This document shows, piece by piece, positions 33,088-44,514 of a DNA stretch of 64,000 nucleotides; the stretch's first letter is position 1, and each line of letters starts with the position of its first letter. The position numbers and the translations under genes were made by a program. Below the pieces are notes generated by a model. The model saw only the letters and a program-made list of their open reading frames with translations. It was not told the DNA's origin and did no database searches. Origin of the DNA: Isoetes taiwanensis (lineage: Eukaryota > Streptophyta > Lycopodiopsida > Isoetales > Isoetaceae). The stretch is taken from NCBI GenBank assembly GCA_021234155.1, contig JAJEKV010000030.1:4198050-4262049 (forward strand). The letters are read 5' to 3'.

Positions 33088-33578
33088 TCAAAAACCCCAT
33101 CTTGTTTCTATAAAAAACGTATGAAGGTCATTTGGTGGAGCGTCAAAGTAGCACCACGAATTCTCAAAAGGATCATAAGCCACAATTTTTTTCTTTTCTC
33201 CCATCATTCTGATCCAACACCGTCTTCCATAAATGATTGTGACAACGTGTGCCTGAAGACAACCAACAGACTTGATCATCGAAGTGTGGAAGCAGATGCA
33301 AGGATCTGTTTGTGAAAATATAGCCTCCATTCTCCTCACGAGCATGCCATACTTGTAACTCATTCCACATCAAAGCAACTGTTATCATGAGCCTGCCCAT
33401 GTGTTGGAATAACCTCATGTCTATCCCACTATGAGGATGCCCATATCTCTCCATTCTCCTCACGATCATGTCCATACCCATCATATTCTTATCTATCTCC
33501 TGAATCCCATCAGCTACCTCAAAGATAAATTTCTTTCTTGACCAAACATCTGCATCAACATTGTATATGATAGTATGG
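33088..33578 (-). pseudogene. F-box/kelch-like gene fragment, copy 2
   Basis: Longer than the copy at 3.2-3.6 kb. The minus strand reads KKFIFEVADGIQEIDKNM, RLFQHMGRLMITVALMWNEL, LPHFDDQVCWLSS and, after a frameshift, KKKIVAYDPFENSWCYFDAP. The N-terminal end is cut at about 33,578, exactly where the 395 bp tandem array begins. Its 3' neighbour is the same gene-fragment repeat as beside copy 1, so both copies derive from one larger duplicated segment, but here the inverted arms of 1.4-4.5 kb are absent. Confidence 0.5.
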
Positions 33579-33579
33579 T

Positions 33580-36500
33580 AGGTGGCACTAGGATACTAGA
33601 CAAATCTTGTACAGACTAGCTAGCTTATCCCATCGCCTTGCGGCAGCCAAAGTGGAGGACACGTATAGGCTTTTAAGTTCTACCACGTCGGGGATCATCA
33701 TCGTATAACCCCAGTAACCAACTCCCAAAGATAAACATACATTGGCAAGGTTTGAACCCATGACCAAATGCACATTTATTTTGGCATTACTAGACCTATA
33801 CCAACTCATCACACATCCGTTGGGCAAAACTTTTGCCTTACATGCACACTTTGTAGGCAGGATATAATCCCGCCTTAGGAAGTCTAGGTCCTAGGGCAAC
33901 TCTAGGGGTATGGCTTTTTTAGCCTCACCATCCTAGTGCCACCTACCATAGTCCCATTGTTTTTTTATTACTTTGTTTAAGGTCCATACTAGACTAATCT
34001 TGTACAGACTGCGGCAGCCAAAGTGGAGGACACGTATAGGCTTTTAAGTTCTACCACGTCGGAGTCCCATTGTTTTTTTATTACTTTGTTTAAGGTCCAT
34101 ACTAGACTAATCTTGTACAGACTAGCTAGCTTATCCCATCGCCTTGCGGCAGCCAAAGTGGAGGACACGTATAGGCTTTTAAGTTCTACCACGTCGGGGA
34201 TCATCATCGTATATCCCCAATAACCAACTCCCAAAGATAAACATACATTGGCAAGGTTTGAACCCATGACCAAATCCACATTTATTTTGGCATTACTAGG
34301 CCTATACCACCTCATCACACATCCGTTGGGGAAAAACTTTTGCCTTACATGCACACTTTGTAGGCAGGATATAATCCCGTCTTAGGAAGTCTAGGTCCTA
34401 GGGGCAACTCTAGGGGCATGACTTTTTTAGCCTCACCATCCTAGTGCCACCTACCATAGTCCCATTGTTTTTTTTATTACTTTGTTTAAGGTCCATACTA
34501 GACTAATCTTGTACAGCTAGCTTATCCCACCGCCTTGCGGCAGCCAAAGTGGAGGACACGTATAGGCTTTTAAGTTCTTCCACGTCGGGGATCATCATCG
34601 TATACCCCCAATAACCAACTCCCAAAGATAAACATACATTGGCAAGGTTTGAACCCATCACCAAATGCACATTTATTTTGGCATTACTAGGCCTATCCTA
34701 TACCAACTCACCACACATCCGTTGGGCAAAACGTTTGCCTTACATGCACACTTTGTAGGCAGGATTTAATCCCACCTTAGGAAGTCTAGGTCCTAGGGGC
34801 AACTCTAGGGGCATGGCTTTTTTAGCCTCACCATCCTAGTGCCACCTACCATAGTCCCATTATTTTTTTATTACTTTGTTTAAGGTTCATACTAGACTAA
34901 TCTTGTACAGACTAGCTAGCTTATCCCACTGCCTTGCGGCAGCCAAAGTGGAGGACATGTATAGGCTTTTAAGTTCTACCACGTCGGGGATCATCATCGT
35001 ATACCCCAGTAACCAACTCCCAAAGATAAACATACATTGGCAAGGTTTGAACCGATGACCAAATGCACATTTATTTTAGCATTACTAGGCCTATACCAAC
35101 TCACCACACATCCGTTGGGCAAAACTTTTGCCTTACATGCACACTTTGTAGGCAGGATATAATCTCGCCTTAGGAAGTCTAGGTCATAGGGCAACTCTAG
35201 GGGCATGGCTTTTTTAGCCTCACCATCCTAGTGCCACCTACCATAGTCCCATTCTTTTTTTATTACTTTGTTTAAGGTCCATACTAGACTAATATTGTAC
35301 AGACTAGCTAGCTTATCCCACCGCCTTGCGGCAGCCAAAGTGGAGCACACGTATAGGCTTTTAAGTTCTACCACGTCGGGGATCATCATCGTATAACCCT
35401 AGTAACCAACTCCCAAAGATAAACATACATTGGCAAGGTTTGAACCCATGACCAAATGCACATTTATTTTGGCATTACTAGGCCTATACCAACTCACCAC
35501 ACATCTGTTGGGCAAAACTTTTGCCTTAGGAAGTCTAGGTCCTAGGGGCAACTCTAGGGGCATGGCTTTTTTAGCCTCACCATCCTAGTGCCACCTACCA
35601 TAGTCCCATTTTTTTTATTACTTTGTTTAAGGTCTATACTTGACTAATCTTGTACAGACTAGCAAGCTTATCCCACCGCCTTGCGGCAGCCAAAGTAGAG
35701 GACACGTATAGGCTTTTAAGTTCTACCACGTCGGGGATCATCATCGTACCCAAAGATAAACATACATTGGCAAGGTTTGAACCCATGACCAAATGCACAT
35801 TTATTTTGGCATTACTAGGCCTATACCAACTCACCTTACATCCGTTGGACAAAACTTTTGCCTTACATACATACTTTGTAGGCAGGATATAATCCCGCCT
35901 TAGGAAGTCTAGGTCCTAGGGGCAACTCTAGGGGCATGGCTTTTTTAGCCTCACCATCCTAGTGCGACCTACCATAGTCCCATTGTTTTTTTATTACTTT
36001 GTTTAAGGTCCATACTAGACTAATCTTTATGCGGACTAGCTTATCCCATCCCATGGGCAGCCAAAGTGGAGGACACGTATAGGCTTCTAAGTTCTACCAC
36101 GTCGAGGATCATCATCGTATAACCCCAGTAACCAACTCCCAAAGATAAACATACATTGGCAAAGTTTGAACCCATGACCAAATGCACATTTATTTTGGCA
36201 TTACTAGGCCTATATCAACTCACCACACATCCGCTAGGCAAAACTTTTGCATTACATGCACACTTTGTAGGCAGGATATAATCCCGCCTTAGGAAGTCTA
36301 GGTCCTAGGGGCAACTCTAGGGGCATATATGGTTTTTTTAGCCTCACCATCCTAGTGCCACCTACCATAGTCCCATTGTTTTTTTATTACTTTGTTTAAG
36401 GTCCATACTAGACTAATCTTGTACAGACTAGCTAGCTTATCCCACTACCTTGCGGCAGCCAAAGTGGAGGACACGTATAGGCTTTTAAGTTCTACCACGT

Positions 36501-37705
36501 CGGGGATCATCATCGTATAACCCCAGTAACGAACTCCCAAAGATAAACATACATTGGCAAGGTTTGAACCCATGACCAAATGCACATTTAGTTTGGCATT
36601 ACTATTGCCTTACATGCACACTTTGTAGGCAGGATATAATCCCGCTTTAGGAAGTCGAGGTCCTAGGGGCAACTCTAGGGGCATGGCTTTTTTAGCCTCA
36701 CCATCCTAGTGCCACCTACCATAGTCCCATTTTTTTTTATTACTTTGTTTAAGGTCCATACTAGACTAATCTTGTACAGACTAGCTAGCTTATCCCACCG
36801 CTTTGCGGCAGCCAAAGTGGAGGACACGTATAGGCTTTTAAGTTCTACCACGTCGGGGATCATCATCGTATAACCCCAGTAACCAACTCCCAAAGATAAA
36901 CATACATTAGCAAGGTTTGAACCCATGATCAAATGCACATTTATTTTGGCATTACTAGGCCTATACCAACTCACCACACATCCGTTGGGCAAAACTTTCG
37001 GCTTACATGCACACTTTGTAGGCAGGATAGAATCCCGCCTTGGGAAGTCTAGGTCCTAGGGGAAACTCTAGGGGCATGGCTTTTTTAGCCTCACTATCCT
37101 AGTGCCACCTACCATAGTCCCATTGTTTTTTTTATTACTTTGTTTAAGGTCCATACTAGACTAATCTTGTACAGACTAGCTAGCTTATCCCACCGCCTTG
37201 CGGCAGCCAAATAGAGGACACGTATAGGCTTTTAAGTTCTACCACGTCGGAGATCATCATCGTATAACCCCAGTAATCAACTCCCAAAGATAAACATACA
37301 TTGGCAAGGTTTGGCAAGGTTTGAACCCATGACCAAATGCGCATTTATTTTGGCATTATTAGGCATATACCAAGTCACTACACATCCGTTGAGCAAAACT
37401 TTTGCCTTACATGCACACTTTGTAGGCAGGATTTAATCCCACCTTAGGAAGTCTAGGTCCTAGGGGCAACTCTAGGGGCATGGCTTTTTTAGCCTCACCA
37501 TCCTAGTGCCACCTATCATAGTCCCATTGTTTTTTTATTACTTTGTTTAAGGTTCATACTAGACTAATCTTGTACACACTAGCTAGCTTATCCCACCGCC
37601 TTGCGGCAGCCAAAGTGGAGGACACGTATAGGCTTTTAAGTTCTATCACCTCGGGGATCATCATCGTATTCCCCAGTAACCAACTCCCAAAGATAAACAT
37701 ACATT
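33580..37705. repeat. Tandem array, period about 395 bp, SINE-like units
   Basis: The landmark 'ggcagccaaa' occurs 12 times (33,642; 34,012; 34,148; 34,538; 34,938; 35,330; 35,686; 36,056; 36,454; 36,808; 37,202; 37,607), mostly 354-405 bases apart. The 34,012 occurrence belongs to a partial unit inserted about 136 bases before the next, and several units carry private deletions. Each full unit includes 'acatacattggcaaggtttg', 'tacatgcacactttgtaggc', 'tcctagtgccacctacc' and an oligo-T run before 'attactttgtttaagg'. The open frames across it (KSLYVSSTLAAARRWDKLAS and so on) repeat with the unit and are not genes. Confidence 0.92.
33740..37330 (-). promoter_or_regulatory. tRNA-like pol III promoter (A and B boxes) in each array unit
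   Basis: On the minus strand each full unit reads ...GTGGTGAGTTGGTATAGGCC... and, about 45 bases on, ...CATGGGTTCAAACCTTGCC.... The first contains TGGTATAGGC, a good box A (TRGYNNANNNG) in a D-arm-like context; the second contains GGTTCAAACC, a good box B (GGTTCRANYCC) within a T-arm-like stem. Order and spacing are those of a tRNA or tRNA-derived SINE head. The downstream part of the unit ends in an A-rich run on this strand. This explains the array as tandem copies of a SINE; transcription itself is not shown. Confidence 0.6.
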
Positions 37706-38260
37706 ATAAGAAACCGCCTTGGAGATTCTTATGGGCATGATTTTCTCCCAAAACAGAGGCCTGATTGATTCTTTCAATGGGCCTGATTATGAATTAGTGA
37801 AACAGAGGTTAGAGCTATCGGTTCACCAACGATGCTGTGGAAAAAAATGCTTGATTCAGGTATGTGTCATAGTCATTTGAGGTTTTGGGTCTGTAGATCA
37901 TGTAGGCAGTGTTACACCATATTTTGGCTGTAAAAACTAGGAAGGATGTTTAGAATCAAATTAAGATATCTGTGCGTTTGCAAATGGTGGTCTTAGACCT
38001 GACACATGGATCTGGAAGCTCAAATTAAAACAAGAGGCTAAGGTTTCTACCTCTTTCTTTCCATTCTGCTTAAAATTGCAGAACCAAATCAAAGCTGGCC
38101 TGCTTTGGGCCTTGAGAATCAGAGCTCTACTCTAGAATCAAGCAAACGTCTCACACTTTCCCGCGTTTTGGTCCACTGTTGAAAAGTATAGTTTTCTTAG
38201 GTCCACATGTTCTTTATTCAGAGATTTCAAAAAAACCTACATGTAGATCTGTGGAGGTGT
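37705..38260. other. Unassigned flank of the tandem array
   Basis: No sequence here repeats the 395 bp unit and no gene is recognised. Confidence 0.35.
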
Positions 38261-38325
38261 GGTTTTACTAACTAACGGTGTTGTTTTTTAAGTGGACAAG
38301 GAACGCCCCATCATTTTGTTTTTTT

Positions 38326-38630
38326 AAGGAGCTGTGGTTTTGTTTTTAGGACGGTGGTTTTTAAGGAGGTATGTTTTTGTTAAAAAGAACGTGTTTTTTC
38401 TTTTGAGGTAGTGGTGTTTTTAAGGAGGTGTAGTTTTGGAGGTGTGGTTTATAAGTAAGTGTAGTTTTTCTTTAAGGAGTCTGTGGTCTTTGTTTTTAGG
38501 ACGTGTGGTTTTTAAGGAGGTATGTTTTTGTTAAAGGAACTGTGGTTTTTCTTTTGAGGTGGTGATGTTTCTAAGGAGGTGTAGTATTTGGAGGTGCGGT
38601 TTATAAGTAAGTGTAGTTTTTAAGGAGGTT
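38326..38630 (+). repeat. G/T-rich direct duplication, unit about 150 bp
   Basis: Two consecutive copies (about 38,326-38,475 and 38,475-38,625) share 'gtttttaggacg', 'tttttaaggaggtatgtttt', 'ggtttataagtaagtgtag'. Within the unit the phrase 'aaggaggtgtgg' recurs, so the block is a nested repeat. Only G and T dominate this strand. No coding content. Confidence 0.75.
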
Positions 38631-38917
38631 TTTTCTAAAGGATGTATGGTTCTCTAAAGGGATGTGGTATTTTAAGGTTCTTTATAGCCAATTTTGTAAG
38701 CATCATTATACAATCATTGTAATCGCTCCCATCCATATGACACTCCATAAAGTATTCATACATGCCATGTAAAAAATGCAATATTCATCTATTGTCCCTC
38801 TACCCCTCATGCTTATAGAAAAACTAGAATGCAAAGGCATTATGAAGATCCTAAAATTGAATTGAACTGGAATTTAACTTTAATATCCATGGGGACCAAC
38901 AAGTCTTTTATCGATCC

Positions 38918-39033
38918 GTGAGAGAGAGAGAGAGAGGGAGGGAGGGAGGGAGGGAGGGAGGGGGAGGGGGAGGGGAGGGGGAGGGGGAGGGAGAGAGGGA
39001 GGGAGGGAGGGAGGGAGGGAGGGAGGGAGGGAG
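38918..39033. repeat. Purine microsatellite (GA)n/(GGGA)n
   Basis: Begins as (GA)n near 38,919, then runs of GGGA and GGGGA units to about 39,030. Every base on the plus strand is purine for about 110 positions, so it can form triplex DNA. A shorter 'gcagggcagg' repeat lies at 39,226-39,255. Confidence 0.95.
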
Positions 39034-39039
39034 AGAGCT

Positions 39040-39780
39040 CCCACATGATTGAAAATTTTGTGGGAGAGACGATGAGAGAGGCGAGAGAAGGGAGAGAGAG
39101 GTGAGAGTGGGAAAAACCCATTCTCGTCTTTTGGTGTGCGAGAGAAGATTTATAGCTTAACTGGTCTGAGGGCCATTTCGCATTGGTAGGCACCAGTTAA
39201 ACTTTTTTTCCCCTTTCATTATTGCAGGCAGGGCAGGGCAGGGTAGGGCAGTGCGGAGCTTTGAAAAGAATTTTGATAGCGATTGATTGAGAAGAGATTC
39301 GAGAAGATGTTGTTCCGGTTTTCTGATTTTTGAGCAGGATTTCGGATTTCTGAGCAGAAGATTCGGCTTCAGGATAACACAGAGGATTGTAAAGTCTGAA
39401 ACATTCAAAACTTACAAGAAAAAAAATAAAAAGCCTCAAATCCATTTTTTATGCTTTTGCACATGATCTCAAATCCATTTTTTGAGCATATGCACATGAT
39501 CTCAGGTCCCATTCAGACTTGCAGGAGTTGAAAACACACAACAAAAACCTTATAGAAATCAGGATTCAAAAAATTATTTGCTAGTTTTTTCTTACAGTTC
39601 ATTGAGAGAAAAATATATCCAATTTCTCTCCATCACATGTTCCTACAAGTTCCTACATGTTTCTTTCCACATGTTCCTACAAGTTCCCTGATAGTCATTT
39701 CAAATATCAGCCAGAAATGTTAAAAAACACTCAAGATATCATCATTTGAGTGTCTGCCATAGGGATGTGCAATGAACAAA
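39040..39780. other. Unassigned DNA before the minisatellite
   Basis: No gene is recognised. A phrase 'cacatgatctcaaatccat' occurs twice near 39,440-39,500, and 'acatgttcctacaagttcc' twice near 39,638-39,685. Confidence 0.35.
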
Positions 39781-39784
39781 TTTT

Positions 39785-41175
39785 CTGTCCACTTGGCTCA
39801 AACATGCCACCTAGGCTCAAACATGCCAAGGTGGCTCAAACATGCCACCAAGGTGGCTCAAACATGCCACCAAGGTGGCTCAAACATGCCACCAAGGTGG
39901 CTCAAACATGCCACCAAGGTGTTTCCAACATGCCAAGGTGGCTCCAACATGCCACGCGGGCTCTAACATGCCATGCAGGCTCCAATATGCCAACGTGGGC
40001 TGCACCATGCCACCTAGGCTCCAACATGACAAGGTGGCTCACAACATGCCACCTAGACTTAATTATGCCAAGTTGGCTCAAACATGCCACCTAGGCTCCA
40101 ATATGCCATCGTGGCTCTAACATGCCGCCTAGGCTCAAACATGCCAAGGTGGCTCAAACATGCCACGTGAGCTCCAACATGCCACCTAGGCTCTAACATG
40201 CCAAGGTGGCTCAAACATGCCACCTAGGCTCCAACATGACAAGGTGGCTCAAACATGCCACAAGGGCTTCAACATGCCACCTAGGCTCCAACATGCCAAG
40301 GTGGTTCAAACATGCCACGTGGGCTCCAACATGCCACCTAGGCTCCAACATGCCACGTGGGCTCCAACATGACAAGGTGGCTCTAACATGCCACCTAGGC
40401 TCAAACATGCCAAGGTGGCTCCAACATGCCACCTAGGCTCCAATATTCAAACATGCCACCTAGGCTCCAACGTGCTCAAACATGCCACGGGCCCAACATG
40501 CCACCTATGCTCTAACTTGCCAAGGTGGCTCAAATATGCCACGTGGGCTCCAACATGCCATGTGGGCTCCAACATTCCTAGGTGGCTCAAACATGCCACC
40601 TAGGCTCAAACATGACATGCAGGCTCACTTAGGCTCCAACATGCCAAGGGGGGCTTCCAACATGCCACCTAGGCTCAAACATGCCGTGGCTCAAACATGC
40701 CAAGGTGGGCTCAAACATGCCACCTAGGTCCAACATGCCAGGTGTGGTTTCCAACATGCCACCTAGGCTCAAACATGCCAAGGTGGCTCAAACATGCCAC
40801 CTAGGCTCCAACATGCCAAGGTGGCTCAAACATGCCACCTAGGCTCCAACATGCCAAGGTGGCTCAAACATGCCACCTAGGCTCCAACATGACAAGGTGG
40901 CTCAAACATGCCACATGGGCTTCAACATGCCACCTAGGCTCCAACGTGCCAAGGTGGCTCAAACATGCCACGTGGGCTCAGACATGCCACGTGGGCTCCA
41001 ACATGCCACGTGGGCTCCAACATGCCAAGGTGGCTCTAACATGCCACCTAGGCTCCAACATGCCACCTAGGCTCCAACATGACAAAATGGCTAAAATATG
41101 CCACCTAGGCTCCAACGTGCTCAAACATGCCATGCGGGCTCCAACATGCCACCTATGCTCCAACTTGCCAAGGTG
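39785..41175 (+). repeat. 19 bp minisatellite, block 1
   Basis: About 70 units of the form CTCAAACATGCCACCTAGG or CTCCAACATGCCAAGGTGG, each near 19 bases. The last nine bases come mainly in three versions: CCAAGGTGG, CCACCTAGG and CCACGTGGG, often alternating. Because 19 is not a multiple of three and no phase holds a stop codon, long open frames (HLGSNMPRWLKHA and similar) run across it on both strands; they are by-products of the repeat. Confidence 0.95.
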
Positions 41176-42445
41176 ACATGGCTAGATGATGGTGACATGG
41201 ATATGATGACTAGGACTTTATGCAAGAAATATGATAACCTTTGAAATTTTTGTAGAGGAGTTTGGCAAGGGATAGAATAGAGGGATCTTGGAGAACTTAA
41301 AGCGCTGACACCCTTCCCCAAATCGAACTAGGCCAGGACTTTTTGCCAGCTCTTTCACCGGGAGGGGAGAGGCCGGACCCCAAGGGATGGACCTCCTAAA
41401 GGTTGTCGAGGCGGCCTTTTCCTATCGCTGCTCCTCCGGGAGGGCAAAAAATCCTCCCAGGGAGCTCAATTTTCCTATCCCGGCCGCTGAATCCGCCATT
41501 CAAGCAACCCGCCGAAAGCGTGCTCAAAAAATCCAAGATCCGGTCCGGAGAACTTATTAAACCCAAGCCGCCCCCGCTGGGTTGACCGCGATAGAAAACC
41601 AAGTGTTTTGTCGCGTTCGGGCAAGACAAAGGCTCGAATGGAGATTCGACTTCGCCATGTCGTCCTGAACATTAAATTACCCCATGGACCAAGTTACATG
41701 GTCATTTTTGGCAACGAAAAGAAACACTAACCCTCTACATAACGGTATTCGCGCAGCCACCTCCTAGGCCAATTGACTACAAACGTGTTGGACATGAGCT
41801 ACTTTGGTGCTTCTTGGAGAAGGGGTGGTCTTCATGACACTAAACTTGGTCCACGTGGTAATGTCGACATTTTGAGGCCATTGGCGAGTCGGTTCACACG
41901 CCCCGAGTGGGAGAGTTGCCCCGTCCGCGGCCGTGGGCCTTCGAGAGAGGACCTTGGGACTAACCGCCCGAAATGTTTTAAGGGTCCTTCTTTGGCATCA
42001 ACACCCTCCCTATACGATGATGACATTGTGCAAGATCCCGGGTCGAACCGGACTAGGATATGGCCTCAAACGTAAAACCCCGGTGTTGCTAGGTTATTGA
42101 AGGGTTTACGCTATGGAGGTCGAAGTTTTAGTCGGTTGCACTTGGGACATGGTCAAGAAGTTGCAGCTTTGAAAACATGAAGCAATAGGAACCCATTGCA
42201 ATGGAGTTTGGATTTATCCTCCTCCCGGTGGCAATTAGAAGTCAAGAGCCTTTTTGCAAGAAAGCAAAATTGTTTGGGATGGGCCAATAGATCCAAACTC
42301 GGTTATTTCAATTGCCATGGCTCCGCATGTATATTTAGAAAAGGTACATCTAGCTATCGAAGAAAATGCCCACGTTTTGGCCTCCGAAATGTAAACCCTA
42401 CAATAACTTAGCAACACACAGGGTTTACGTTTCCGAGGCCAAAAC
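41176..42445 (+). repeat. Module M of the foldback composite, direct copy
   Basis: Unique DNA between minisatellite blocks, relatively GC-rich (41.3-42.1 kb). It contains short open stretches such as DMSYFGASWRRGGLHDTKLG that recur in the inverted copy but match no family I know. The last 400 bases (42,050-42,445) form a foldback sub-element with its own inverted repeats (see 42,051-42,446). Confidence 0.7.
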
Positions 42446-42446
42446 A
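42051..42446. mobile_element. Foldback MITE-like sub-element with self-complementary ends
   Basis: The left end 'atggcctcaaacgtaaaacc...ttgctaggttattgaagggtttacgctatggagg' (quoted in pieces) is matched, inverted, by the right end 'cctccgaaatgtaaaccc...aataacttagcaacacaca' followed by 'gggtttacgtttccgaggcc'. Each end is also itself an inverted repeat of the motif GGGTTTACGTTTCGGAGGCC. A second copy lies at 44,155-44,556 and shares its right end with a third, inverted copy (44,484-44,885), which makes a palindromic centre at about 44,520. Confidence 0.7.
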
Positions 42447-44050
42447 TGGTAGGCTCCAACATGCCAAGGTGGCTCAAACATGCCAAGGTGGATCAAACAT
42501 GCCATGTGGGCTCCAACATGCGACCTAGGCTCCAACATGCCAAGGTGGCTCAAGCATGCCAAGGTGATTTTAAACATGCCACCTAGGCTCCAAACATGAC
42601 AAGGTAGCTCAAACATGCCAAGGTGGCTCAAACATGCCACCTGGGCAACCCCAACATGCCACCTAGGCTCCAACATTCCAAGGTGGCTCAAACATGCCAC
42701 GTGGACTCGATTATGCCACGTGGGGTCCAACATGCCAAGGTTGCTCAAACATGCCACATAGGCTCAAACATGCCAAGGTGGCTCAAACATGCCATGCGGG
42801 CTCCAACATGCCACCTAGGCTCCAATATGCCAAGGTGGCTTAAACATACTGCCTAGGCCCTAACATGCCAAGGTGGCTCAAACATGCAATGTGGTTTCCA
42901 ACATGCCACCTAAGCTCCAACATGCCAAGGTGGCTCAAGCATGCCACCTAGGCACCAACCTGCCACCTAGTCTCAAACATGCCACGTGGGCTCCAACATG
43001 CCAAGGTGGGTCAAACATGCCACGGGCTCCCAACATGCCAAGGTGGCTCAAGCATGCCAATGCCTCCAACATGCCACCTAGGCTCCAACATGCCAAGGTG
43101 GCTCAAACATGCCACCTAGGCACCAACATGCGACCTATGTTCAAACATTCCACGCGGGCTCCAACATGCCACCTAGGCTCCAACATGCCAAGGTGGCTCA
43201 AACATGACATGTGGGCTCAAGCATGCCACCGAAGCTCCAACATGCCAAGGTGGCTCAAACATGCCACCTAGGCTCCAACATGACAAGGTAGCTCAAACAT
43301 GCCAAGGTGGCTCAAACATGCCACGTGGGCTCCAACATGCAACCTAGGCTCCAACATGCCAAGGTGGCTCAAGCATGCCATGTGAACTCCATTATGCCAC
43401 GTGGGCTCCAACATGCCAAGGTGGCTCAAACATGCCACCTAGCCTCAAACATGCCAAGGTGGCTCAAACATGCCACGAACATGCCACCAAGGCTACAACA
43501 TGCTAAGGTGGCTCAAACATACCGCCTAGGCCCTAACATGCCAAGGTGGCTCAAACATGCCATGTGGGCTCCAACATGCCACCTAGGCTCCAACATGCCA
43601 CCTAGGCTCCAACATGCCAAGGTGGCTCAAGCATGCCACCTAGGCACCAACATGCCACCTAGGCTCAAACATGCCAAGGTGGCTCAAACATGCCACGTGG
43701 GCTCCAACATGCAAGGTGGCTCAAACATGCCACGCGGCTCCAACATGCCACCAAGGCTCAAACATGCCAAGGTGGCTCAAACATGCCACGTGGGATCCAA
43801 CATGCCACCTAGGCTCCAACATGCCAAGGTGGCTCAAACATGCCACCTGGGCTTCCAACATGCCACCTAGGCTCCAACATGCCAAGGTGGCTCAAACATG
43901 CCACTCGGCTCAAACATGCCAAGGTGGCTTAAACATGCCACGTGGCTTCCAACATGCCACCTAGGCTCAACATGTCAAGGTGGCTCAGGCATGCCAACGT
44001 GGCTCAAACATGCCACGTGGGCTCCAATGTACAACCTGGGCTCCAACATG
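42447..44050 (+). repeat. 19 bp minisatellite, block 2
   Basis: About 80 units, same orientation and variants as block 1. It lies inside the left half of the composite, between module M and the partial direct copy. The longest open frame (43,307-43,870, 187 residues) has the expected 57-base super-period of three units and is not considered a gene. Confidence 0.95.
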
Positions 44051-44510
44051 CGGGGCGAACTGCTTTCGAAAGGTTTTAAGGGTTCGTCTTCTGGCATCAA
44101 CACCCTCCCTCTAGTTGATAATATTATGGAAGATCCTGGTCGAATCTGACTAGGATATGGCCTCCGAAACGTAAACTCTGTGTGTTGCTAGGTTATTAAA
44201 TGGTTTACGTTATGGAGGTCGAGTTTTAGTCCGTTGCACTTAGGAAATGGTCTAGAAGCTTCAGTTGAAAACACGATGCAATAGGAACTGACGGAATGGG
44301 GTTTGAATTTATCCTCCTTCCAGTGTCGCAATTAGAAGTCAAGAGCACCTTTTGCAGTAGCAAACTTTTTTGGGGGCATTCGGGATTGCCAATAGATCCA
44401 AACACTATTATTTCAGTTCCTGTGGCTCCGCATGCATGTTTAGAAAAGATGCACATAGTTATTCAAGAAAATGACCACGTTTTGGCCTCCGAAACGTAAA
44501 CCCTACAATA
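44050..44510 (+). repeat. Partial direct copy of module M
   Basis: Corresponds to about 41,960-42,420 of the first copy, from 'gttttaagggttc' and 'gcatcaacaccctccct' through the foldback sub-element. It faces the inverted copy directly across the palindrome centre near 44,520. Confidence 0.75.
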
Positions 44511-44514
44511 ACCT

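Noticed and set aside
33588-37740. Recurrent frames with KINVHLVMGSNLANVCLSLG and KSLYVSSTLAAARRWDKLAS
   Set aside because: They recur with the 395 bp unit and span the tRNA-like promoter; they are read-through of a satellite, not a protein family.
25542-44050. Link between the CCACCTAG motif at the recombinase flanks and the CCACCTAGG units of the minisatellite
   Set aside because: The shared core is eight bases, partly palindromic and GC-rich, and the surrounding bases differ; most likely coincidence.
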